64,000 nt of DNA, taken from the NCBI RefSeq assembly GCF_001522545.3, contig NC_031774.1, positions 25,553,824 through 25,617,823 on the forward strand, read 5' to 3'. This document shows positions 26,801 to 38,800 of the stretch, one piece after another. A program made the position numbers and the translations under genes. The notes under the pieces were generated by a model. That model was given only the letters and a program-made list of their open reading frames with translations. It had not been told where the DNA came from and searched no databases. How positions within the stretch are numbered: position 1 is the first letter of the stretch; each line of letters begins with the position of its first letter. The stretch comes from Parus major (Eukaryota; Chordata; Aves; Passeriformes; Paridae).

Positions 26801-29800
26801 CTCCAGCTAATGCCACATGTTTTGTCTCCTGGTGCAAATTTACTGAAAGTAAACATAAGGTCTTTCCAAACACTACTCCTGAAAAACAAGTTCAAGCAGC
26901 TTCTGCAGCCAAGATATTTTTTTAGCTGTTCTGTGTGTTAGTGCAGTTTTGAAAATCTTTTCAGGAAGAGCAGGTGCTTGTGTGCAAGAGTTGCACATCA
27001 GTGGATGTTTGTTCCCATGCTGCAATGTGTGTCCCATGCCTTTCACCTCTGGTAAAACTGCAAGGCTTCATGAAATTGTGCCTCACTGGCATTTTGAAAG
27101 AGGCTGGAATTTTTTAGGTTTGCAGGGAGAGCACTAGCTGTAGGCACTGATGGGCAGACATGTGGAAGCTGAAAGCAATACCAAACAGGGCCAGTACCAC
27201 CTTACTGTGGAAGAAAGCCTGAGAACATGTACCACGGGCAACTTCTGCAGTCAAAGGCAAGAGAGATTGTTCACTGGAGACCCTGTGGTGTAGGAATACA
27301 TTGAGCTATTCCAAATGCTCTTTTGGAGGAGTTTATCAATTCTTGAGAGAGCCACAGGACTGGCCTGATTATTTGCTACTGTAGAAAGTCCTGATCTGGC
27401 ACCAGCATTAGGAAATGAACAGTGCAAGCTGTAAAGCAGAGACTGATTGCCCCTGATGTGAAGTAAGCTTGGTTTACTTAGCCTACCACTGATCTTTGTG
27501 GACTCCTGGACTCTGATGTTGGTGCTGTCTTTTGGAAGGAGAAGATAGTGGGACTTGCAAATCTTCTTAAGCTTTAACATTTATCGTCATGATAAAAGTT
27601 CATGAAGTTCTCTTTAGCAAACTTCAGCTGTTGCTTTGTGACTTTTTTATTTCTGGTCGTTACAAAGGAATTGTTAAAAAGTACAGCCCTTTAATGCTTC
27701 CACTACCTAGCTCATACATTTCTTTTATGCTATTCAATTTACTCTGAAATTTTCACATTTAATTGTGAAAAGCAGTGATGAAAAATTGACAAGTGATAGA
27801 ACAGTATAGGAATAGTTATGAAATATCTTGGTTATTTTTTACATATCAGAAAATTAAATTCAATTTTGCTGCTACATTCTACTCCAAATGCCCTTACCAA
27901 TATTCTCGTAGTCCCTCACGCATATTTATTTCTATTTTTATTTTGCCCTACACATCGATCACACGATGATGTCTCTGCCCCAAAAGACAAACAAATGCAC
28001 TCTGCATCTTACCTTTACTTGGCTCTGGATCCTGAAGCAAAATGTTTCATTCCACACTGGATCTTTGCAGTTTTTAATGGTTTTGGTCCGGACAGTCTCG
28101 GGGGAAGCGGTGGGCAAGGACAGGCTTACATAGCAATCGGTTTGGCTAACTGTATTTGAAAAGATATGTTGTAACTAAGAAATTACTACAAATATCTTAA
28201 AGCATAACCATATAGCACTAAACACATACAGCAAATTGAAAAATTGAGGTGTTTCAAGAACTTTTCTGACAGCTCTTTATTCAAAACCATTCACTACTGT
28301 TTGTTACCTCCTGCAAGTGGGAGCTCAGGTCATGAATGGAGATTCAAAGAAATTTCTGCAATAAAGACAACTGGTAAGAAAAGAGTACACAGAGCTAGTT
28401 TGACTTAACAAACCCGTTATTGGTACATCCCGTGTCAGTTGCAAATCAAGAGATTTCTGTGATAGAGAAGTAAAATGCCTATGCATTTTAAGATAACCTT
28501 TTTCAAGAGTAAAATACTTTTTAAACCACCTTTCCCATCTGGTCTGCTGCACCCAGATGTCTGCAATCCAGTCCATGTAATGAGCTGTCTCACCCAACAT
28601 GTGATCACATCCCTTCACCATGAAAAACAATATGAAAAAAATAGCAGTGTACTTTTATCTTACTGTGATTTAAACTCTGAGCCCTGATAGAGAAGAAAAT
28701 TCTAATTTCTGAGAAAGGTGGTCATGTCTCAGAAGGTTGCACAGTGAGCTACAAGTATGGCATTAAATCTTGACACACAGCAGTTGTTCTGGGTTTGTTT
28801 TGTCTCCAGACCTGTCTGGGTGGGCACAGCTATCACAGAATCATAGAATGGCCTGGGTTGGAAGGGATCTTAAAGACCATCTAGTTCCAACACCCCTGCT
28901 GTGGGCAGGGGCACCTCCCACTAGACCAGGTTGCTCTGTGTGCTGGGCACTGCCACACCGTGTGGATGAATTGTCTCCTGTGGTTTTCCAGAGTTTCCAG
29001 GTGAGTGGCAAGGTGGGTACTTGTAAATCTGTGCAACTAACTTTCCCTTGGTGTGTCAGTCTGATATATGTGGAGTATTTGGTGGTGGTTGGGAATCTCT
29101 CTGATACTGCTAAGGAGTATCAATCAGAAAATTGATTTTTACCAGGGAGCAATGCAGGGCATTTGCTCCTAAGAGCATAAAAGAGTTGATGGCTCATGAA
29201 CCCATGGTAACCAACTGAGACCCTGACAATATAGTGAGGAATGGTGGGGCTCAGTATCTCTACATGGTCAAACACCCTTTCCAGCCCTCCCATTTTGAGC
29301 AAATCTGCTGTCCTTTCTAGGGAATTGACATTTCTTTTGTCTGCTGGGCAACTACAGCTGTCTCCAGCTCTAAGAACTTGTTGTGTATTTACAGTATAGC
29401 TCAGATTTGGGTAAAATAACAGGCACTTTGTTACTGTGGGATACATGCTAAGAGGCAGCATGACCAATTGGGTAACCTGCTGGAAAAGGTCTCATGACAT
29501 GTTGGTTCCAGTCCCAGTTCTGTCACAGACTGCTAAGTCACTCTGGGCAATTGGTTTCATTTAAATTTATCTTGCTTCTCCATCTACATTTCCCCACCAA
29601 TAACACAGTGATAACTATCCTTTCCACTTTTGTAATCTGCTCGGATGTGACCCAGGAAGAGAGTCTGATCAGTAATTATGTTATTCTTTCCCTATCAGTC
29701 TCTTGATTTTCCTTCTACATTTTCTTTAAACTTGTGGGGTAAACCATGCTGCAATGAATAGGTGTTGCTTAAAGTAATTTGTGCAATCAGGATAAGCATG

Positions 29801-32800
29801 TTTTATCTTTTAAGTCTTCTGATACTGTCTGAACATGAAACATCTTCCAGTTTTTCAAGATTGTTTCCCCCTTACTGCTCCTAGTAGGTAAGAAATTCCT
29901 TTAATATGTCAATAATATTAAAAAATATCTTAATATTACATACAGGAATTAGAGATATCTTTATTTGCAATTTTAAAATGCAATATACCTTTTGGTAACA
30001 ATTTATTGGCAATGAAACTATTTCTTTAGCTGTCTTCCACACACTATTTTCAAAAACTCTATCATTGATTTTTAACTTTTGAAAAAGATTATACTGACTT
30101 TACATAGCTACTTCCTCAGATGATGCCAGAGGCGCAGGCTGTTTCTTCCTCACCTGTCTCTGCAAGTAATGCATTAAAGATGTATGCGTGTTTTAGAGAA
30201 TTTGTTTATTTGTGGTCCGGGATATCTCTTTGTTGTACATAGGATCTATGACTCCTGGTTTAGAAGAAAGGCATTCATTATTTTCAGAGTATCAAAGAAG
30301 TGCTAAACTTGTGACTTACACTCTTTTATCTAGCTAGAGCTGTGGTAGGTTCAGTTCTTCATCCTCTCTGAACACAACAGAACTGTACCAACCTGAGAAG
30401 TTAGTCTAGTCTTTAGCAAGGCTGCTCACTCTTAATAAGAGCAATAACAGAGTCCCACAATCTGATGATGCACACTGAACACTAACCAGGTTAGCAACTT
30501 ACTGAGGTCTCACTCTCAACATAGCCTAAGACAAGAATGTAGATAGAGACAAAGATATTTGACTCTGAAAACAAGCAATTAAAGGCAGAACACTGCATGA
30601 AGAATAATGAATTATACCCCAGAACTAAAATGTTGCAGGATGCATCTAACAACTTACACGTACAACACAAATTTAATTACATTTTGGACCAGATTACAAA
30701 TATACAATTTTAAATGTAAGTGCAGGTGAGGAGATTTAGCCCTGATATCCTTTTGCATACACGTTTAGCCCTGGAGAGGAACATGTGGATGCTCACTCAG
30801 TGTTGCATTCTTTTCCACTCTTTTCCCCACTCCTCTATAAAATGCTTTAACTATTACCAGCTATTGAACATACCCAAACTGAAGAGAATTGACTTAGGCA
30901 GCCTGGTATATAAGAAAGAGCTGAAAGACTTGAGTTTGCTGGTTAAACAACAAAAAAAAGATTGTCAAATAATCAGTTCTGTAATGTCCAAATGATTGAT
31001 ACAAAGAAGATAATGATCTGTGTTTCTGTGTAAACAGAGGCAAAAATTGGAAGACTGCTCCAGCTCTTAGAGGACTAACTCTAGCAAGAGAGATTTTATA
31101 AGATTTTTAGGTAACTCATTTCAGACTGTACTAGTACCCAGACATGTATGAAACAGTGGCAGACAAGCTAAATTTCATCCTCCTTCAAGAGATGAGGACC
31201 AGCCCAGGTGAACCTATCAGGTGTCATATGGAAATGCTGCCATGTAATGTCCATGTTTATGCTGGAAGGCAGAAAACAGGATAATCGTGTCACGTCAATT
31301 ATAGTCCATGGAAAACAACTAAGCTATTTCCCTGCCAGGGTTGACTGTTAGGGAGCATAATACATAGTGATAGGACAGTATTATATGGTACACCAGCCCA
31401 AGAGATCAATTATCACATAGCTGGGTGCTGTCTCCAAAACAACTCCAAAGCTCCTTCTTTGACACATATGAAAAATGACTGTAAGTTCATTGGAAGAGAT
31501 GCCACCTTTTCATTCTTAACAGGTACAAGGAGCAGGTACTGAATAACAAGGCTTAAATCCATACATAGAGTCTCCAGATACCATCACAATATAATCATCA
31601 AAATGAAGCAACACAAAAAGCAACACAATGTAATGCAGAGAAGACTATGCACAGCTTAACTACAAATCATGCATTTCCAGAGGCATACCCTTTTTAGACA
31701 TTTTAAAAGCATTGCCACTATTTCACTGTTCCCATCCTCAGATAATCAGCCAGTAATGTCCAAATTTCAAAAAATATTCAAAATGTGGAATATCTTTTGA
31801 AAAGAGGTATTATCAGACAGTCAGATTTTCTTTGTTCCACCTTAGGCCATCTTAGGGTGATGATATGATGCAATCACAACTCTATCACTAGCTAAGATTT
31901 TTTAAAAAGTTCTTTCATTTCCTTTTAAAAATAAGCTAGCCTAAACTAAGTCTTGATCACACATCCACACTGTCGATGCAGACACAGAGAGTAGTTAGAG
32001 CATCTAAAGAAGCCATTATCAGAAGAAAACATAGAAACAGATTTGGAAACAGGCTGCAAACAGTACACACAAATGCATTTGATTTCAAAGAAAATAGTAA
32101 TGCGAACAAAATCAATACCAGAAAGAGCTGAACAACCAAATCAATGCTCACAAATTTTCTTTCTTCAGAAAATGTTCACAAGAATGTTGTTCACTCAGTA
32201 AGGGAAGAGAAACAAAATTGTTTTAAAAGTTTAGCTAGAACTTTTTGTTTCCTTAAGCATCATTATTATGACTCAGAAATGCCTCTGACAGGACATTCTT
32301 GGTCACGATTGGTCCTAAACAAGTAAGAAAAGATGAGCACCTTTGTCAGGAAAATATTCAGAACTATTGTCGATTTAACAGCAGAATACGATGCAAACAA
32401 TAGCAACAAAATTGGGAGTGAATCTTACTTTTAACCTTCAGTGGCTACTACTGCAGTGCTACTTTATTGTCTCCTGCTGAGGGTAGAGTCACAGAAAGTG
32501 CCCAAGAGAGGAGCCACAGTCCCATGGGGACAGTCTCATGTATCTTCTCTGCAGTGCACTCTCACAGCCATCTCAAATCTAGCCTCTCTATTTTGCGTTG
32601 CCCTCCCACATCAAGCAAATCGCATCTGGGTTCTTGGTCCTTATCTATGAGGCAATCAGCGTTCTCCTTCAGCAAAAAGGTTACCCAAAGCTCCAGAGAC
32701 CATCACTGATAAAGGACCTCAAGCTCTGAGAATCTTGCCTGTGGGCAAGGCTTTCCCTGGTGTTGAAAACCTCCACAGTGACCAAGACATACCACAGGCC

Positions 32801-35800
32801 TCATTGCACTGTGCTTTTATGGTACCAGTCACCTCAGCAGCGTTCATCTGCATCCATTGGTAAGGATACTAAGAGGGACAGATGCATAAAACAAAAACCT
32901 GTCTCTGCTCAGAGGGCAGAGAAAGAATGAATCACTAATGACAGGTATCAGTAGCACTGCATAATGCACAACTGGATGAACTGCAGATACTGCTGTTTTT
33001 GATGAAGCCAGAACAACCAGGACAGGTACTGAGGTGGATAAAATCTATTAGGATTCACGAACAAAAATGTATTTAAACGTATTTTTCAAAACAAAATATC
33101 AAACATGAGAAGTTCTACCTTTGCCCCATGTCCTGGTTCTAGCCAGAACAGGGTTAACGTTTGCAGGAGCCAAGAGGGGGCATGGCCAGGATCCAGAGGT
33201 TATTGCTTGGAGAGGGTGGGAAGGGAGACTCTTCATTAATATTGTTGCTGTTACTGCTTCCTTTCTTATTTCATTGCTGTTTCCAGTAAATTGTTCTCAT
33301 CTCAGCCCATAATCCTTACCTTTTTTGGACTCCAATTCTCCTCTCCAGCCCACCCAGTGGGAGAACCAAGTGGCAGTTTGTTGGGATAGTCTTAGTGGGA
33401 GCACTAAATTGGGAAGTACCATTCCTAAACCATGACAGTCCATAACACCTCAAAAAATCTTGAAACAATTCCTGTAATGAGTAAACCTTAGTTATCAATC
33501 TTCCGGTCTTTATGAATTATCAATAATTATAATAATTGAACATTTGAATTACTAATATCTGTTATTTATTAATTCTTTGAATGTCCAAATAGCAACTAAT
33601 AGTACTGTCAACACAGGTCTTTTGATATTCAATTTGTGGTTAATGTTTATTGTCAAGCTAAGTACACTTTGATCATAAACTCAACAATTGTGCAACAGTA
33701 AGCAGGATATAAAGTAAAATATGGTCCTTATCAAAGATGATCAAAAGTTCCAAGGTACAATAACTTTAAAGAAGATATAGGAGACTATAAGCATGGGAAA
33801 AGGTAATACTCAGCTCATGTTTTTAGATGGCGAGAAGGTGTTACTCAGCTCAGCCCAAGGAAATGTGCAAACAGAAATCCTATGCAGAAATCAAAGAACG
33901 CTCTTCTTCATGATGATCTCTTTTCTGAGTGCAAACTAGAAAGGTACTCCCTGAGCAGAGTCTGCCCCTGCCTTTTAACTCTGCAAGCCAAATGGCAGAG
34001 AAAGAATGAAGGATCTTGAATCACCACATAGACCTGTGTCCTTTCAAAGCGCTGTGTGGTTCTACATTGTTGCCATCACCACCTACTCATTCCAGACTCT
34101 CTTCTCCACCCAAACTTCTCCCTTGTTAATTTCCATTGCCTCCACCCTTTTCAAACCTGTTTTAAAACAGGTTTTGACATTTTAAACATTATAAAATATT
34201 TTGCAAGCTGTTTCCATCACTTGTTAACTAGAAGTCTACCAGGAATACATAAGTACCATCACAACAGTCCTTAAAATTGATACCTGTTCAAGGAAGGACA
34301 AGAGCTGCAATGTCACCTGCACAGGTACAGTATAAGAGCACAGTAGCTGATCTCATCTTTCCTTTTGAGACAGAGATGAGCCTACCATTTAGCTGAGATC
34401 CTTTACTTTCACCAGTCTCTCAGTCAGTAATCAGTTCGACTTCCTAATTCCTAAGGCTCCCAGTGTCCTTGCTGAAGCACTGGCTTTGGAAATGAGGAAT
34501 CATGGTTTTAAGAAACTCTTCTTTAAGACTACATCAAGAATCTAAAGGAAGCCATGGAGGAGCATCACACACAGTACCTTTAACTACCAGAACAGCTTTC
34601 TGTTCCTGCACACAGAAGCATGCAGAAGCCGGCCTGGCTGCAAGAAGATGCATGTACACCTACATTGAACCCACTGGCAGCAGAAGAGATGCAATTCCAC
34701 AGCTATAAGGACATGTACAAAGCAAGTAAGGATCTCCTTGATCTCCTTGATTATAAATAGCATTTTCCTTTTTAGTGGCAGCTTATGCTGCTGTCAAGGC
34801 ACAGAGGAGGCTTTTTGTCTCCACGCTATTTACCATTAATGCAATACAGTGAAACTGTATATAATACAATATACACTACACTCCATCATGACCATCAAGG
34901 ACTTGAAAAAGGGGGGAAAAAACAGAATTAATCTTCTAGATTAGAGAATACAAAATAGGTAACCTGAGGGAAACTAGGTTTATGTATGTGTTTGGTAACA
35001 ATGAACTGAGGAAGAGCATGAGCAGACTTGGTTTGCATGAGTGGATGAAACAAAAAAGAAGACTGAATAGAAAGGAACAGAGGTTGTTAAGAAATGCAGC
35101 TATGAAACTGACTCATATAATATTCACCAAGATTATCTATTCATTTTTTACTCCTATTATTAACCGTGGTTATGACTTTATTATAATAAGCATCAGTCAA
35201 GACCAGGCTTCCATTTCAACAGGTATCTCCATAGTTATGCAATTAGTTATTGAACTTGATCTAATCAGCTTAAAATTACAGTAAAAAAGCCCTGCTCCAG
35301 GATATGACATCACAGGGAGGATCTTCTTGTGATTACTGGCTGCTTTTATCCCTGTTTCAGTTTCTTAACCAGTTAGGAAATCCCTGTTTACAGGATTTGT
35401 TGCAACTTGGCAGTTATCCACATAACCACTTCTCTGTCCTTGTGCAGATTCTTATTGCTAAGCATTTGTGTTGGGATGTTTTAGGCTTTCTCTCCATTAA
35501 TGCAAAAACAACCTGTCTGAGGAGGCAGTGACATCAGGAACCTAAATGAAGTGCCCTGGAAAGACACAAACACTCTTTTTAAAAGGACCACGTCCTAGGT
35601 TTACTCTTAACCACTGCAAACATCAGTGACCATGGGAAGCAATTTCACCCTAAAGTGAATGTGCCATCAGCACTGGCCAGCCCAGGCAGCTGCTCGTTGG
35701 CACAGCCCGTGTTGCCTGACTGCCCTCTTTGCACAAAGGCTGCTGCTACCCTCTCACAACAGTGCTACAGGCAGAGGTAAAAGGAAATGTACACAGCATG

Positions 35801-38800
35801 TTGTGAGCATATCTTCAAACAGTCCTTTCCACACACACTAGTTTCCTTTTGTCCTGGGGTGACTTTCGTTCTTTGCAGAATGTGGCATTGAGAGGGGTCT
35901 TGTTATTTTGATGGTGTTACATAGGGTTTACGTGATATAAGGAAAAACATTGGTACTGTTGTCTTCCAACTTTAAAAATCAATAGGCAGTATAACATTGT
36001 GAGCTTGCTATGCAATTACATAGCAACATGTTCAGATGTAATAAGGCCCATAACTATAATTTAATATTATAGTTAAAGAGAAGCCTAAAGAGAAGCCTAA
36101 AGCTTTACCTAATGAAAATGCTGATTGAGATTATCTTTTCATATTAAAGAAAACAAACAAACAAAACCAAAAAAGTAGCTGTAGACTATTCAGAAAAAAC
36201 TTTTTGTAGCCTTGGATTTTTCTAAATCACAATTAGGACGTGTCACCAATTCTAAAGACATTTTTTGTCTTCTGAATGGAGTATTTCTACTAAATACACA
36301 CATGTAAAAAATGTTAAGTTTATATTTCACTTGTAGCCCATGAAGCAAACAGGTTTCTCTTCCATAGATGTCAATTTGCAGTGTAGAAGATACTTTATCT
36401 CTTGGAAGATCAGTGAACCCAGCCACTGAGAAAAGGGCCACACAAAACCAGATTTGCCAGCTGTGCCAGCCCATGGCCTGCTGTGACCGCACAGGCAGCA
36501 TCTGGAATCAGCGAGAGCCAGGTGTGCTCCAATGGGACTGTGCACAACAAGGCAGGTCTGGGCAGCCACGCTGAAAACAAGATCTGCCCTGGGGAATCTA
36601 CACAACACCCATCCAGCTCATGTTATAAGCAGCACATGGGGTGAAATGCAGTGGTACCTGGCTGGCAGGCAAATCTCTCCAGAAAGTAACTGTGCCATGG
36701 TTAAATGGTAGAAATGCCATAAAGTTGGCTTCTATGAAATAACTGTGAGACATGAACATAAAAGCTATGCCCTCTTCCAGCGATCTTGTCTGGTAAGACA
36801 AGCTTTTGGAAAACAAGAAGATGGAGCACCCAGGCACCTCAGCTTGTGACCTTTGCTCCTGATGCTGTCAGTGACTCCCCATTTTGCTGGTGCCACAAGT
36901 AAGCCCTGCTGGGCAAAGAAATCACGTCCTCCAGGCAGATTTTACAGAAATGTTGGATGCATTTGTGAAGATTTGTGACATCCACAAAGCTGTCTCAGTT
37001 TTAAAGCCAGAGATAGAGGCAGTGATATAATGATTAGCATTCTGCAGTTCTTGAGATAAATACAAGGGGGCAGTTGTCTTGGTATAAGAGCTGACATATC
37101 TAATATGTAAAAAAGGCCTTTTCATACCAGCCTGGAAAGGACCAGGTTTTCTTAAGCAGATATTTCTGCTGCCCATGCAAGGCAAAGAGAAAAAAAAAAT
37201 AATAAAAAATGTCTGTAACTATTTAGTTAGCAATATAACCATGCAGACCTCCCCAAAGAATAACATCCTAAAAATGGGAATGGTGTTTTCCTGTGACACT
37301 GAAAAAGAGTATCTGGGTTCCTGTCCAGAGCAAAGTGAGATGACAAATATCAAAATAAGATCCCTTAATGGCTTCCAGAAACCAATAATTTGGGGTATGG
37401 CAATTAAATGCAACACTACCATCGACTCAGAAGTCAGATCTCTCAGCCACAGACCTCAAGAACCACAGACCTCGTGGGAGAGTGGTGCAGGGAAAAGCAT
37501 GGTTCAGTGTTTGTCAAAGTATTTATTATAAGCCAGTTCTGGGGACATACTCTCAATCCAAATGAATCTTTGGACTGATCTGGCAGCACTATTTTTTTTC
37601 ATTTTCACTAGGAAAATTTAGCCAAACTCAAAACATGCCTAGAAGTTGCAAAAGCTATGTCTTCATGATATGTACTACTTAGATTATAAGTACCTGATAA
37701 TCTTTGTAATTAGGGAGCGCTTCCTTCTGATTCACAAGTAAGCCTTTTTCCTAACAGACTTAAAAGCATATTAGTAGCCTAATTCTTGTTATTACACTTA
37801 TTATTATTTATTATACACTTCTATAATATTCACTTATTATTTATTATTACTTCTTGTTATTACACATATACAAACACAACCTTTTTTCCAATACACAGGG
37901 AAAAGGTCAATAGCATGATTATAGCTGACAGCCACTGCTAACCCTTAAGAAAAAATAAGTCCCATGTTATATGACATGTGCAAGTCCTGTGTTATATGTC
38001 CATGTGTAACACATTAACACTGGGGGTATCAGTCCCTCTGGAAAAAGAGGGCCCATGAGGTGTGCAATGCCACAGCTGAAGGAAAGCAAAGTGTACCCAT
38101 GCTTGACAGCCAGTCTTCCAATACAACAGAGCATCAGTGGCTCTTTGCAGCTGGAGTTATTTCTGTGTCATCTTTCATCCCTCTGTCCTCATCTCTGTCT
38201 CTCTTAAAAACTTGAAATTGTTAATAAAGAATTGTATTACACTCTCACATTGGTTTTCTCATTCAATGTAACGCTTTTTAATAGTCTCATTTCTTGTGCT
38301 GTGTATCAGCACATGGGGCATGGCTTCACTAACAAAATCATTTGCTCTGAGAGAGCATACATGCACAGGAGAAATAAAAACCCACTGACTCTGTTGTGAC
38401 ACTGGCAGCTTGGTCCTGATTATCAGAGGAAAAATAAAATGTGGTGCTTTCCTGCATACAATAAAGGAAGGCACCTGGAATGGGGAATGGATGAAGCAGC
38501 TCCTCTATGATCCTGTCACCTGGGACTGCTTCTTCTGCCTCTTTCTAGCAAAGACCTTCTTCCACATCTGGCTTTGGAAGCAAATCTGCAGTGTTATAGC
38601 TTCAAACCTGAAGTCAGGTAATCAATCATCTGCTCAAAAGGAAGATACAGGATAAAGACTAATAAAAGATAAACAGTTAAGATAAATAGCTACGGATTTC
38701 TGGAAGTTCAATCGTCCTTAAGAATGTGAAGATCATCATTTCCAACCACTATAAAATGCTGAGAAAGTGAGAAACATCCCTGATTTTAAGGTCAGAGGCA

